Positions 34,107-43,748 of a stretch of DNA of 64,000 nt are shown here, piece after piece. Made by a program: the position numbers and the translations under genes. Every line of letters starts with the position of its first letter. Positions within the stretch are counted from its first letter, which is position 1. The notes under the pieces were generated by a model that was given only the letters and a program-made list of their open reading frames with translations, made no database searches and was not told where the DNA came from. The stretch spans positions 1,860,001-1,924,000 of the forward strand of contig NZ_CP132985.1 in the NCBI RefSeq assembly GCF_003286595.3, in the 5' to 3' direction. This stretch comes from Aerococcus mictus (GTDB lineage: Bacteria > Bacillota > Bacilli > Lactobacillales > Aerococcaceae).

Positions 34107-34463
34107 TTAATGAATCGTTACCTTGGTACCGATCGTAATTTCTGGAAGCTCTTTGTGTTCCACATAGATGGTTCCGGCTAAATCAGCATCAGTTGAATTG
34201 TCGAAGCGCACGGAAATGTGGCCTAAGTTAGTCAGGTTTTTCTCTACGACGCTACCAACAGCAGTGATTTTATAGTCTTGGTCATCAAATGAGATAGTTT
34301 GCCCAGCTTCAATGGTCCCTTGGATAGGGTTAACGTCGATATTATAGCAATAGTCAGCTAAGTCAGCGGGGGCGTCTTCTCCAAAGAGGATGATCATGTT
34401 TTCACTTTTAAATAATTCAGCATCGGCACCAATATTTTTTACTTCTGTTTGATAAATAGTCAT
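34107..34463 (-). CDS. srlB: PTS glucitol/sorbitol-specific IIA component
   Basis: The 118-residue cytoplasmic EIIA of the glucitol family accepts phosphate from HPr. The family pattern is clear (IYQTEVKNIG, IILFGEDAP, NLGHISVRFD, with the active His in LGHI). The longer open frame to 34502 is rejected because the ATG at 34463 has GAAAGGAAA at proper distance. It is the last gene of the srlD-gutR-gutM-srlA-srlE-srlB operon and is followed by a terminator. Confidence 0.92.
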   Translation of the reverse strand: MTIYQTEVKNIGADAELFKSENMIILFGEDAPADLADYCYNIDVNPIQGTIEAGQTISFDDQDYKITAVGSVVEKNLTNLGHISVRFDNSTDADLAGTIYVEHKELPEITIGTKVTIH

Positions 34464-34513
34464 CGTAGATTTCCTTTCTGTACTTTTGTTTGATGAGCGC
34501 AATTCTTCTTCGA

Positions 34514-35533
34514 TTAGCTATAGAGACCAATACTTGCTAACCATGCCACTAGGACACGAGGTACACCGTTTAGGAAACGGGAGTAGAGGATAGCAGGCAC
34601 GCCGACTTCAACGGTTTCAGAAGAAGCTTCAGCTAAACCTAAACCAACCGGGATAAAGTCACAACCGTTTTGGGTATTGATGGCAAAGAGAGCCGGTAGG
34701 GCTAGTTGTGGAGGAATATTGCCCTTACCAATTTCTACCCCGATTAAGGTCCCAACGATTTGGCTGATTACCGCGCCAGGTCCCAGTAATGGTGATAAGA
34801 ATGGGAGGGAGCAGACAAAACCAATGACCACTAGGCCAATACCATTCCCAGCCAGTGGGGTTAAGGCACGAGCGATCCAGTCACCAACCCCTGACCCTTG
34901 GATAAGTCCAATCAGTAAGGAAACAAAGGCCATGAAAGGAATCACGGTATGTAACATGGTTTCAATGGCTTCCCGGGCGGATTGGTTGAAGACGGCAACA
35001 ATTTTACCAGCGCCCATACCGATTTTAGCGATAAAGCTAGGATTTTCAGTTTGTTCGGTAATCTTCTTAGAGGTGTCGTAGCCAGCCTTTTCTCCACTAT
35101 CTTCCGCTTGGTCAGCTGCTTGGCTAGCCGCTACTTCACTAACTGGTTCTTGGCTGCCATCAGCTAGGCCAATTTGGTTGACACCAACGTTTGAGACATA
35201 GATCTCTTCAGTGATGTATTGGGCGAGAGGGCCTGACTTCCCAGTAGCGATAATATTAACGGTAGGAATCCCCTTCTTCGGATAGATCCCACAGCGGAGG
35301 GTTCCCCCACAGTCAATAATAGCTAGGGCAATTTCTTCATCAGGAATCGAGGTTTTAAAACCGTTAACCGCTTCCATCCCGGAAAGTTCTTCAATACGGT
35401 CCACAATGGCTGGACGTTCGCCGCCACCAACCACATAAATGAATTTGTGTTTTTCTTCGGTTGGGGTGATGACTAGGGGGCCACCGAAGCCACCTGATCC
35501 TTTAACAATTTTTATGCTTTTGTATTCACTCAT
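34514..35533 (-). CDS. srlE: PTS glucitol/sorbitol-specific IIBC component
   Basis: A 339-residue protein with an N-terminal EIIB domain ([18 protein letters not shown], phosphorylated Cys in [15 protein letters not shown]) and a C-terminal membrane part with the family segments [18 protein letters not shown] and [19 protein letters not shown]. It phosphorylates sorbitol to sorbitol-6-phosphate during uptake together with srlA and srlB. The ATG follows AAGGAG. Tightly packed between srlA and srlB. Confidence 0.94.
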   Translation of the reverse strand: MSEYKSIKIVKGSGGFGGPLVITPTEEKHKFIYVVGGGERPAIVDRIEELSGMEAVNGFKTSIPDEEIALAIIDCGGTLRCGIYPKKGIPTVNIIATGKSGPLAQYITEEIYVSNVGVNQIGLADGSQEPVSEVAASQAADQAEDSGEKAGYDTSKKITEQTENPSFIAKIGMGAGKIVAVFNQSAREAIETMLHTVIPFMAFVSLLIGLIQGSGVGDWIARALTPLAGNGIGLVVIGFVCSLPFLSPLLGPGAVISQIVGTLIGVEIGKGNIPPQLALPALFAINTQNGCDFIPVGLGLAEASSETVEVGVPAILYSRFLNGVPRVLVAWLASIGLYS

Positions 35534-35544
35534 GATAATTCTCC

Positions 35545-36099
35545 TTAATTAATGTCTCCGTCAACGGTTTTTGATAGGGTAATCCCTTGTTGTTTACATA
35601 CACGCGCGGTGATAAAGTCGGTGACCCAACCACCAACAAAGTTCATCACTAACCCTACTAAGAGGTAGCGAATCGCTAGTTCCATTTGGTTAAGGCCTAA
35701 AGCTTCAATCCCTTGGGCAATCCCTAACCAAACGAATAATTCACCTGGGTTAATATGAGGAAAGACCCCGTTGGAGGTGTGGCAAAATTGCATTTGTGCA
35801 GCAATGTAACCTGGTTTATAGAATTCAGGAAGGAAACGTCCCATAGTCATTGACATGGGGTTACCTAACATAAAGGCAGACACAAAGGGTAAGATCATGT
35901 AACGGGTAAAGACATTCTTAGAAGCCACCCGGGCTAAGCTGGTCACGCGTTCTTCCCCTAAGAGGTTAATCACAGCGTTCATGGCAACCATTAACATTAA
36001 TACCAGGGGAACAATGGACCCCATCCAGGCGATGAAGTTATCGGCACCGGTTTGGAAGAGGTTCATAAACCCTTCCGCAAATTTAACAATATATTCCAT
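35545..36099 (-). CDS. srlA: PTS glucitol/sorbitol-specific IIC component
   Basis: A 184-residue membrane protein of the glucitol EIIC2 family ([47 protein letters not shown]). It forms the sorbitol channel with the IIBC subunit. It starts three bases after the gutM stop and has TAAAG upstream, so translation is likely coupled. Confidence 0.93.
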   Translation of the reverse strand: MEYIVKFAEGFMNLFQTGADNFIAWMGSIVPLVLMLMVAMNAVINLLGEERVTSLARVASKNVFTRYMILPFVSAFMLGNPMSMTMGRFLPEFYKPGYIAAQMQFCHTSNGVFPHINPGELFVWLGIAQGIEALGLNQMELAIRYLLVGLVMNFVGGWVTDFITARVCKQQGITLSKTVDGDIN

Positions 36100-36102
36100 T
36101 TT

Positions 36103-36585
36103 TTATCCACGTCCTTTAACTTTATTTGACAGTGTGTATTTCATCTGAGTGGCAAAATTGCCTAATTGTTTGAAGGTGGATTGCGGTTTTTCTTCCTTGT
36201 AGTCACCGATTTCCACCCGAATGTAGACTTCACGGGCGTCTTCCATGGCAATTTGAGTTAATTTATTTTCTTTCTGTACCAAGGGATGCTTGCGATCGAT
36301 CAGATAGAGGTCTTGACCAATATATTGGGGGAGGCGCTTGAATTTTGCTAATACCGTTACCCCTTGCATCTTATATGCATCGAGGATTTTGGCTTGGTCA
36401 TTGACTGCAAACATCACGATAGTGCCCTGGCGAATCTTGCCAGACCGTCTCCCAATGGCGACTTTGCCTTGTTTACGCAGGTCTTGGTAAACTTGGTTAA
36501 AGTGTTTGATTTGCAGGAAACCAAGAAAAGCCTGGCCTAAGTAGGCAAGTAAGGCCATCCCGCCAAATACGATCATAAAGCTCAC
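36103..36585 (-). CDS. gutM: Glucitol operon activator GutM
   Basis: A 160-residue protein with an N-terminal membrane helix and the GutM core (FLQIKHFNQVYQDLRKQGKV, GRRSGKIRQGTIVMF). GutM proteins activate glucitol operons together with a PTS-regulated activator. The GTG at 36585 overlaps the gutR stop (GTGA) and has AAGGAG ten bases upstream; the ATG nine bases later is too far from it. Confidence 0.9.
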   Translation of the reverse strand: MSFMIVFGGMALLAYLGQAFLGFLQIKHFNQVYQDLRKQGKVAIGRRSGKIRQGTIVMFAVNDQAKILDAYKMQGVTVLAKFKRLPQYIGQDLYLIDRKHPLVQKENKLTQIAMEDAREVYIRVEIGDYKEEKPQSTFKQLGNFATQMKYTLSNKVKGRG

Positions 36586-38438
36586 AATCCGTCATCTCCT
36601 TGTAAAATATCTTGAATGTCTTCCAGCGAATGCGTGGTCTTTAACAGGGCTTTTAAGGCCTGGTTATTAGCCACCGCAAAAATAGCTTCATATATATTAA
36701 TCAGTAACTCATCCATGACTTGGTTGGTCTGACTGGGAATCCCTAAGAGAAAGACCAGGTCAATGGGGCGGCCCTTTTCTTGGATATCAGCTTCCACTTG
36801 GCCAATCAATAGAATAATTTGACCGAAATCATCAACCACTGTATGCGGCATGGCGATGCCCTGGTCAAAGACCGTATCACTAATGGCTTCCCGGTCAAAA
36901 ATAGCTTGTTGGAAATCCGAGGAAATCCCAGTCTCTTCAATCACCTGGTCAGTCATCACTCGGAGCAAGTCTTCATAAGACTCACCTTGGTCCAAAGTGA
37001 TACAGTCCAAATAAACCAACTGAGAAAAGAGTGGATTTCGGCGTTGGACACTATACCACTGGGAGCGAATATAGGACTCATCGAATAAGTTATCTAACTG
37101 GATGATGGGCCGTTTGATCTTGGCCTTGTCTAGAGGAATCGTCGTGAAGATAGCAAAGTATTGACTAGGATCTTCTTGGCTAAACTCCCCTTCTGAGAAA
37201 GTGGATAGCTCTAAACTGGTCCCTAAGATGCGTTGAATCTGCATCTTGATCAAACGAGCTGTGCCCTTACCGGTGTGACAAACAATGGCTATTTTTTGAC
37301 TTTTCAAACTCACTTGCCGGCTGATGACCAATTCGAAGTAAAGACTCAGGTAAGACAGCTCAATGCCTGGTACCTCACGGTCTAAGACTTCTTCCAAGAC
37401 CTGGCCAGTAATCTCTGCCAGGGTGAAGGATAGCGGGTATTGTTGCTGGACTTCATGGAAGAAGAGATCATCACTATTGACCCGGAATAACAAGCGATGA
37501 ATAAGAAATATTAAATGATTGCGCATAGCTTGGTATAACTTTTCCTGGTCAAATTCAATAGCTAAGTCACGTTGAATCGCTTGGAGCACTTTTTGGTAAA
37601 CCTGGTCAACAAAGGCTGAGTTAAAGCTATCCGGCACAATGTCTTCCTTATTGTAAATATTAAAAGGATAGGCCAAGTACTGGTATTCATAATGACTTAG
37701 GGTGAGGTTGAAATAATCTTCAATTTCAGCAATAAAGACTTCGTAGTCTTCTTGTCCTTGTAAGAAATTCTGGTAATGAGGCATCTCACTCATCAAACCG
37801 TGCCCTTGACGGACACGGAGTAGAGTGACATAAACAACTTTTAAGAGTAAATCCTTGGTAAAATTGGTCATATTAAAATTAGGGGCCAAATTCAACAAAT
37901 GCGTCTTATCTTTTATAATAAATTGGTCTTCCTTGAAGTAAGAAAGCACAATATTAACGTAGGCCGTTCGGATATCGAGCTCATCGCCCTCCAGGGTCAA
38001 GCCCTTATTGGGCGTCCCCACAATGGTGAGATTGTAGTCAGACAGGATTTGGCGGAGGTGGTTGATATCATTATTCACCGTCCCACGACTAACCATGGTC
38101 ACTTCAGCCAGGTCATCAATAATGACTGGCTCTTGGTCTTCAATCAGCTCTTTAAGGATATAGGCTTGCCGCTTATTCGAAGAATTAAAGTCGGTCTCTT
38201 GGCGAAATTTCCCTGCCAGAATTTTCTTGAAAGCAGCAAAATCTTCAATAGTCAAATGATAGACCTTATCTTCTAATGTGATTGTGGCAATCCCTTCCAG
38301 CTCCTGGTTAAGAAGTTGGATGTTCTTTTTTAAGGTTTGGCGACTTGTCTTCAGCCCCGCTTCAAACTCCGCTTGGGAAATTTTGGGGTGCATATATAAA
38401 TTATTTAAAATTTCATACCAACGATCAACAAGTGCCAT
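36582..38438 (-). CDS. gutR: PRD-containing transcriptional activator of the sorbitol operon
   Basis: A 618-residue BglG/MtlR-type regulator: N-terminal helix-turn-helix regions (KISQAEFEAGL, VTMVSRGTVNNDINHLR), two PRD domains in the centre, an EIIB-like domain (IAIVCHTGKGTARL) and a C-terminal EIIA-like domain (GIAMPHTVVDDFG, active His in PHT). Phosphorylation by PTS proteins should set its activity according to sorbitol supply and catabolite status. It is embedded second in its own operon, after srlD. Confidence 0.9.
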   Translation of the reverse strand: MALVDRWYEILNNLYMHPKISQAEFEAGLKTSRQTLKKNIQLLNQELEGIATITLEDKVYHLTIEDFAAFKKILAGKFRQETDFNSSNKRQAYILKELIEDQEPVIIDDLAEVTMVSRGTVNNDINHLRQILSDYNLTIVGTPNKGLTLEGDELDIRTAYVNIVLSYFKEDQFIIKDKTHLLNLAPNFNMTNFTKDLLLKVVYVTLLRVRQGHGLMSEMPHYQNFLQGQEDYEVFIAEIEDYFNLTLSHYEYQYLAYPFNIYNKEDIVPDSFNSAFVDQVYQKVLQAIQRDLAIEFDQEKLYQAMRNHLIFLIHRLLFRVNSDDLFFHEVQQQYPLSFTLAEITGQVLEEVLDREVPGIELSYLSLYFELVISRQVSLKSQKIAIVCHTGKGTARLIKMQIQRILGTSLELSTFSEGEFSQEDPSQYFAIFTTIPLDKAKIKRPIIQLDNLFDESYIRSQWYSVQRRNPLFSQLVYLDCITLDQGESYEDLLRVMTDQVIEETGISSDFQQAIFDREAISDTVFDQGIAMPHTVVDDFGQIILLIGQVEADIQEKGRPIDLVFLLGIPSQTNQVMDELLINIYEAIFAVANNQALKALLKTTHSLEDIQDILQGDDGL

Positions 38439-38453
38439 AACACCACTCCTTAA

Positions 38454-39254
38454 CTAGCCTCTTGTTTTGCCTCCAGCGACATTGAGGGTTACGCCTGTGA
38501 TATAAGAAGCACGGTCAGAGATTAAGTAAGCTACCGCATCAGCGACTTCACTCAGTTTCCCGCTGCGGCCTAGTGGCGTTGTTGTGGTCTTTGAATAACC
38601 TGCACGGAGGTCGTCCACAGTAATCCCTCTAGTATAAGAAAGTGATTCTTCATAAGCTAAAGTTCTCAAACCAGTTGCTTCCAAAATCCCAGGTGCTACA
38701 CCAACCACGCGCACATTATGCTTACCTAATTCCTTAGACCATGACCGGGTGAAGGAGTAAACTGCTGCTTTCGTTGCTGCATAAGGGCTTTGGCCTTCGG
38801 AACCTTCCAGTCCTGATTCAGACCCCATATTGATAATCACGCCTTGACCCTTGTCTACTAAGATCCGACCCACCGCTTGGGCAACCAAGAAGACACCTTT
38901 TTGATTGATAGCTACCATTTTATCAAATAATTCATCATTTAATTCATATTTTCCTTTAGGATCTTTAGGATCAACTAATAAACGGGGCACATTAATCCCA
39001 GCATTATTAACCACAGCGTCCACAGTACCGAAGTGGTCCACCACTTTTTGGACACTGGCTTCTACATTTTCTCGTGATGACACGTCGGTTTGAACGAAGA
39101 GTAAGTTGTCGTGTTCGACATGGTTATCTGAAATGTCAAAGTTGGCTACCTTACAGCCATCATTCAAGAGTTCTTCCACCACGGCTGCCCCAATCCCTGA
39201 GGAAGCCCCTGTGACAATAACCACTTTACCTTCAATACCTAACCAATTTTCCAT
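38454..39254 (-). CDS. srlD: Sorbitol-6-phosphate 2-dehydrogenase (SDR family)
   Basis: Oxidises sorbitol-6-phosphate to fructose-6-phosphate. It is a 266-residue short-chain dehydrogenase: TGASSGIGAAV at the NAD-binding site, NNAGINVP, catalytic Ser in GSESGLEGSEG and YAATK (Tyr/Lys). It is the first gene of the operon, divergent from the fructose-6-phosphate aldolase gene across 244 bases that hold two cre-like palindromes. The ATG follows AGAGAGGTG. Confidence 0.92.
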   Translation of the reverse strand: MENWLGIEGKVVIVTGASSGIGAAVVEELLNDGCKVANFDISDNHVEHDNLLFVQTDVSSRENVEASVQKVVDHFGTVDAVVNNAGINVPRLLVDPKDPKGKYELNDELFDKMVAINQKGVFLVAQAVGRILVDKGQGVIINMGSESGLEGSEGQSPYAATKAAVYSFTRSWSKELGKHNVRVVGVAPGILEATGLRTLAYEESLSYTRGITVDDLRAGYSKTTTTPLGRSGKLSEVADAVAYLISDRASYITGVTLNVAGGKTRG

Positions 39255-39310
39255 AATCGATTCACCTCTCTAAATTTTTTTGTTCTTTTCTTTACGCTTA
39301 TTATTGTAGC

Positions 39311-39324
39311 GGTAAGCGCTATCA
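39311..39324. promoter_or_regulatory. cre-like palindrome upstream of srlD
   Basis: TGATAGCGCTTACC on the minus strand: an AGCGCT-centred palindrome, two mismatches from the CcpA consensus. Confidence 0.4.
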
Positions 39325-39380
39325 AAATTAATACAAGGTTTTTTCCCGCGATAAAAAAAGTCTTTGACTAATCCTTTCAA

Positions 39381-39394
39381 TAAAAGCGCTGACA
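39381..39394. promoter_or_regulatory. Second cre-like palindrome in the srlD/aldolase divergent region
   Basis: TAAAAGCGCTGACA on the + strand (TGTCAGCGCTTTTA on the other), again AGCGCT-centred, about 100 bases before the aldolase start. Confidence 0.4.
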
Positions 39395-39498
39395 TTTTTG
39401 ATATTTTTAGTAAACTATAGATAGAAGTGATGGGAAACTTTGCTTGGGAAAGGTTTCGAGTGAAGTTTTCTGAAGGATTCGAAGAAAGGAAGAGTTGA

Positions 39499-40170
39499 AT
39501 GAAACTTGTTTTAGATACCGCCAACTTAGATAAAATCAAAGACTATGTGGCCTATTTACCTGTAGAGGGCGTCACCACCAACCCCAGCATCTTGAAGAAG
39601 GCAGGTAAAATTGATGTGGTCGAACGACTGAATGCCATCCAAGAAGTGATTGGTGCCGATAAAGACCTCCATGTCCAAGTGGTGGCTAAGGATTACCAAG
39701 GCATTGTGAAGGATGCCCATGATATCTTAGAAGCGGTTAATGACCGAGTATGTGTGAAAATTCCAGTGAATAAGGAAGGCTTGCAGGCCATCAAAACCTT
39801 AAAGGCAGAAGGTGTCCGCATTACCGCTACCGGCATCTATTCTAAAATCCAAGCCCTCCTAGCTGCCGAACTGGGGGCTGATTTCCTCGCGCCTTATGTG
39901 AACCGCATGCTCAATTTAGATACCGACCCCTACGAAGTGATTTCTTCCGTATCTTATCAATTAGCACGGACCAATAGTGCAACCGAAATTCTTGCAGCCT
40001 CCTTTAAGAATATTAACCAAGTGACCAGCGCCCTAGAAGCTGGGGCTCAATACGTGACCGTTGGGGACGACGTTGTGGATAAATTTGTGGATAACGCCAA
40101 CATTCAAAAAGCGGTCACTGACTTTTCTGCCGACTGGACCGCTATCCATGAACGGGATAGTTTTGTTTAA
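39499..40170 (+). CDS. Fructose-6-phosphate aldolase (transaldolase-like)
   Basis: A 223-residue protein of the FSA/TalC family: LDTANLDKIK at the N-terminus, GVTTNPSILKK, catalytic Lys in CVKIPVNKEG and TATGIYSKIQALLAAELGADFLAPYVNRM. FSA cleaves fructose-6-phosphate to dihydroxyacetone and glyceraldehyde-3-phosphate, or acts as a small transaldolase. It is transcribed away from the sorbitol operon, whose product is fructose-6-phosphate, and lies 31 bases before a HAD phosphatase gene. Good ribosome site GGAAGAG. Confidence 0.92.
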   Translation: MKLVLDTANLDKIKDYVAYLPVEGVTTNPSILKKAGKIDVVERLNAIQEVIGADKDLHVQVVAKDYQGIVKDAHDILEAVNDRVCVKIPVNKEGLQAIKTLKAEGVRITATGIYSKIQALLAAELGADFLAPYVNRMLNLDTDPYEVISSVSYQLARTNSATEILAASFKNINQVTSALEAGAQYVTVGDDVVDKFVDNANIQKAVTDFSADWTAIHERDSFV

Positions 40171-40201
40171 ATCATGCCAATTTATAGAAAAGGAATTAAA
40201 G

Positions 40202-40879
40202 ATGCTTGATAGTAAGAAGATAAAATTAGTCATTTTTGACCTCGATGGCACCTTAGTAGATACAGAGAAGATATACCACGCTGGTTGGCGCCATGTCTTA
40301 AAGGATTATGGGGTAAGTATTAGCCAGGAAATCCTGGATCAGATGCGGGGAGGAAACCGCCAACACAATAATCATATTATTCAAAATCTCTTAGGCGGAA
40401 ATGAAGACTTAGCTAAGAAAGCAAGAGAAAAACGGAACGTTTACTTTAAATATGCTATTAGTGAGGGGAAAATTGACCGTAAAGATGGAGCTTTAGAACT
40501 ATTGAAATATCTAAAAGAAAAAGCCATCCCAATTGCTGTGGCGACTTCTTCACCACAAGATAGCGGAGAAAGCGTCTTAAAAAGCAGTGGTCTAATGTCA
40601 TATATCGATTTTGCAATTTACGGTGATCAGGTTGAAGGTGGCAAACCAAATCCCGATATTTATCTCAAAGTCTTAGAACATTACCAATTAAACGGGCAAA
40701 AAGCAGTTGCTTTTGAAGATTCTTTGAATGGTTTACTGGCAAGTACCCGGGCTAAGATTCCTACTTATTATGTGCCAGAAGTTCCACTAAAGGATGAAGA
40801 CTTGGAACAGATAGATGAAGCCTATTTAGTCGGTGTTTATGCTTCTTTAATAGAAGTAAAAAATGAATTAGAAAAATAA
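40202..40879 (+). CDS. HAD-superfamily hydrolase, beta-phosphoglucomutase-like
   Basis: A 225-residue HAD-IA enzyme with the nucleophile motif FDLDGTLVDTE near residues 11-21, the cap domain (YHAGWRHVL), VATSSPQ (motif II), Lys in GGKPNPDIY and VAFEDSLNGLLA (motif IV). It may dephosphorylate a sugar phosphate or act as a mutase. I place the start at ATG 40202, with AAAAGGAA upstream, rather than further upstream inside the aldolase gene. It probably shares the aldolase transcript and ends at the terminator 40887-40940. Confidence 0.9.
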   Translation: MLDSKKIKLVIFDLDGTLVDTEKIYHAGWRHVLKDYGVSISQEILDQMRGGNRQHNNHIIQNLLGGNEDLAKKAREKRNVYFKYAISEGKIDRKDGALELLKYLKEKAIPIAVATSSPQDSGESVLKSSGLMSYIDFAIYGDQVEGGKPNPDIYLKVLEHYQLNGQKAVAFEDSLNGLLASTRAKIPTYYVPEVPLKDEDLEQIDEAYLVGVYASLIEVKNELEK

Positions 40880-40886
40880 AATATAA

Positions 40887-40940
40887 AAACCAGCGCAGAG
40901 TCTGGGGCAAAAGTCTCAGGATCTTCGCTGGTTTATTTTT
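40887..40940 (+). terminator. Terminator after the HAD hydrolase gene
   Basis: AAACCAGCG/CGCTGGTTT with a long, partly paired loop, then ATTTTTT. Confidence 0.75.
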
Positions 40941-40964
40941 TAGCAGCTATTCAGTAACTGACCA

Positions 40965-42014
40965 TTATTCCACGTCCAAAAATACTAGGTCATTGACATC
41001 AACAGCTATATCATCAGCAGAGGAAATAACCTCAACGACCATTTCCTTCTCATATTTGAACTGAACTAAATACTTGATATATTGCCCCATAAATTGCTTG
41101 TCTGTAACTATTCCTGGGATCCCCTTTTCTTGCTTGTTGAGAATAAATTCTTCTGCTTTAACCGGATAGATATTACGCTCAACAAAATAATTATCAATTT
41201 GCTTTTTCTTCCACAGGGCCTTTACCCCATTTTCAGGGGTGAATTCTCCCCTATTCCATGTTCCTTTCACTATGGACGATCTCCCGATGAATTGGGCGAC
41301 AAAGTCATTAGCCGGGGCATGATAGAGATTATAAGGGGTATCTATTTGAGATATTTCGCCATTGTTCATCACGACAATGCGATCTGCTAAAGCCATGGCT
41401 TCTAATTGATCATGTGTCACGTAGAGAAAAGTAGCTCCAACGGTTTGGTGTATTTTTTTAATTTCATGAATCATGGAATCTTTTAAATAGGCATCTAAGG
41501 CACTGAGGGGCTCGTCCATGAGTAAAACATTTGGGCCAGAAACCAAAGCTCTTCCCAGAGAGACACGCTGTTTTTGTCCCCCAGATAATTCATGAGGATA
41601 GCGATTTTTAAGATTCTGTAGTTGGAGCATGTCTAAAGTTTTATTGATTCGTTGCTTTTTTTCTTCCTTACTAAATTGCTTCTCAAGTACAGAGCTATTT
41701 AATGGGTATAGTAAATGCTCAAAGACTGACATATGTGGCCAAAGAGCAAAATGTTGGAATACCATGCCAAACCCTCTTTCTTCCACAGGCACACTTTCAC
41801 CTTCCTGATAGAGAAGTTTATCCCCTAATTGAATGGTGCCTGCATCTGGAGTTAAAAAACCAGCGATTGACTGTAAGAAGGTCGTCTTCCCGCAACCTGA
41901 AGGCCCTAAAATAGCAATGAATTCACCCTTATCAAATGAAACAGATATATTATTCAATGCCACATTATTCCCATAGGTCTTACTTAACTGAGTAATTTTC
42001 ATTTGATCCGTCAA
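40965..42014 (-). CDS. ABC transporter ATP-binding protein (Fe3+/polyamine/phosphonate type)
   Basis: A 349-residue ATPase with Walker A GPSGCGKTT near residue 37, LSGGQKQR signature, Walker B LLMDEPLSALD and a C-terminal TOBE-like regulatory domain. It energises the importer formed with the 41980 permease and the 43749 binding protein. The TTG start at 42014 is supported by AAGGAGG nine bases upstream; it overlaps the permease gene by 35 bases. Confidence 0.92.
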   Translation of the reverse strand: MTDQMKITQLSKTYGNNVALNNISVSFDKGEFIAILGPSGCGKTTFLQSIAGFLTPDAGTIQLGDKLLYQEGESVPVEERGFGMVFQHFALWPHMSVFEHLLYPLNSSVLEKQFSKEEKKQRINKTLDMLQLQNLKNRYPHELSGGQKQRVSLGRALVSGPNVLLMDEPLSALDAYLKDSMIHEIKKIHQTVGATFLYVTHDQLEAMALADRIVVMNNGEISQIDTPYNLYHAPANDFVAQFIGRSSIVKGTWNRGEFTPENGVKALWKKKQIDNYFVERNIYPVKAEEFILNKQEKGIPGIVTDKQFMGQYIKYLVQFKYEKEMVVEVISSADDIAVDVNDLVFLDVE

Positions 42015-43665
42015 TTGATTTTTCCTCCTTGCCTAGTAAATAATTTCTACAATATAAGAGTAATAAAATGAATAAGGTCAGTAAAACAGAATAAGCTTGA
42101 GCAGTATTGACATCGCCACTGGTTTGTAAATTATAAATCGTTAATCCAATCGTTTTCGTATTGGCAACAGCTAACAAGGAGGATAAAGTTAATTCCGTCA
42201 ATGCACTGCTAAACATTAAGAAGGAACTCGATAATAGTTGCCCTTTCATCAAGGGTAAAATAATCCTGCGCCAAATTTGAGGCTTCTTTGACCCTGAAAT
42301 CTGTGCCGCTTCTTCCAAGTAGAAAGGAATACTAGTAATCGCTGTGGATGAGCCGTTAAAAATCACCAGGAAGTAGCGTGTGATGTAAGCAATAAATAGG
42401 ATCAATAAGCTGCCATAAACATTAGGGATGTTACTCCAATAAAGAATCATGCTTAAAGCCAGAACAATCCCAGGCGTTGAATAAGTAATCGAGGCGCCCA
42501 GCTCCAATAAGGATGTTGCTTTTGAATCGATGCGTGACTTGTAATAGGTGGCAAAAATACTTAACATTAAACAGACTAAAATGGCTAAGGTCGTTAAGAT
42601 AAAGCTGTTCCAAAAGCCGTTATACATGGAAGGAGTTTGGAAGATAAAGGCATAGTTGTCCAAAGCCATATTGGATATATCAAAAATACTTCTGCTATAA
42701 CCAACTTGTAAGGATGAGAAGAACATAGTTACTAAAGGAAGAATGTTTAATGTGAGTAAAATGATAAACATTATTCCTTCGAGCGTTCTTCTATATTTAG
42801 AACTTAACTGAATACGATCATTAGCGCGAGGTCTCTGCGTATCAATAACAAGAGATTTTCTTAGCATATAAGCCCTAAAGGCTACTCCAGTAAAACCAAT
42901 AACTGACAAAATGATAGAGAGAACGGCAGCCTCATTAAAGCTATGCGACCCAAAACCAATCGCTTTTTCGTAAATATAGGTACTTAACACAGGAATCCCA
43001 CTAGGCGTTCCCAATGTAGAAACAATAGCAAAATTATCAATAGCACTTAAGAAGGCTAAAATAATCCCATTTGCTATTCCATACTTAGCGGAGGGCAAGT
43101 TGATATTTTTAAGCGTTGCTACCATGTTATATCCAGATACACGCGAAGCCCATTCTTGTTCAATAGGAATTTTCTTTAAGATATCAATGACATTTAAATA
43201 GACAAGAGCGGCATTACTAAGTCCTAATATAAAGATCATTCCCCCCATTGAATACAAATTGACAATAGGAAGTTCTAACTGAGTTAAGAGGCTATTAATT
43301 GGACTATTAAAGGCAAAAACAGATGTCCAAGATAGCGTCATAATATAACCCGGAATAACAAATGGCAGAATGGTTAATAGTTCAAAAGTTCTTTTAAAGC
43401 GAATATTGGTATAGGCAACAATGATGGCTACCAATAGACCCAAAATAAAGGAAATACAGGTTGATCCAATGCCTAATATTAAAGTATTTTTAATGGCTTG
43501 AAATGTACGGTTTGATTCGAAAATAAGCAAAAAATTGTCAAAACCAAGCCCGGTTGGTGTCTCAATCCCCTTCATTATTATGGTAAGTAAGGGGAAGATA
43601 AAAACTATTAAGGCAATAAAGGAAAAGATAAATCGCCAAGATAATTTGGAATGTTGCTTTTGCAT
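41980..43665 (-). CDS. ABC transporter permease, two fused transmembrane domains
   Basis: A 561-residue FbpB-type permease: two tandem binding-protein-dependent permease domains of about six helices each, with EAA-like loops (EWASRVSGYNMVATLKNINLP in the first half; LEEAAQISGSKKPQIWRRI in the second). The frame opens at 43737; I use the ATG at 43665 (MQKQHSKLS), which immediately precedes the first membrane helix and has GAAAGAG upstream. Forms the channel of the importer. Confidence 0.9.
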   Translation of the reverse strand: MQKQHSKLSWRFIFSFIALIVFIFPLLTIIMKGIETPTGLGFDNFLLIFESNRTFQAIKNTLILGIGSTCISFILGLLVAIIVAYTNIRFKRTFELLTILPFVIPGYIMTLSWTSVFAFNSPINSLLTQLELPIVNLYSMGGMIFILGLSNAALVYLNVIDILKKIPIEQEWASRVSGYNMVATLKNINLPSAKYGIANGIILAFLSAIDNFAIVSTLGTPSGIPVLSTYIYEKAIGFGSHSFNEAAVLSIILSVIGFTGVAFRAYMLRKSLVIDTQRPRANDRIQLSSKYRRTLEGIMFIILLTLNILPLVTMFFSSLQVGYSRSIFDISNMALDNYAFIFQTPSMYNGFWNSFILTTLAILVCLMLSIFATYYKSRIDSKATSLLELGASITYSTPGIVLALSMILYWSNIPNVYGSLLILFIAYITRYFLVIFNGSSTAITSIPFYLEEAAQISGSKKPQIWRRIILPLMKGQLLSSSFLMFSSALTELTLSSLLAVANTKTIGLTIYNLQTSGDVNTAQAYSVLLTLFILLLLYCRNYLLGKEEKSIDGSNENYSVK

Positions 43666-43748
43666 GATGTTCACTCTTTCATATAAAGAAAAGGCTAAAG
43701 ACAAAACCTTCCTTAACCTTTTCCTCTGTCTATTCAATTAAATAATTT

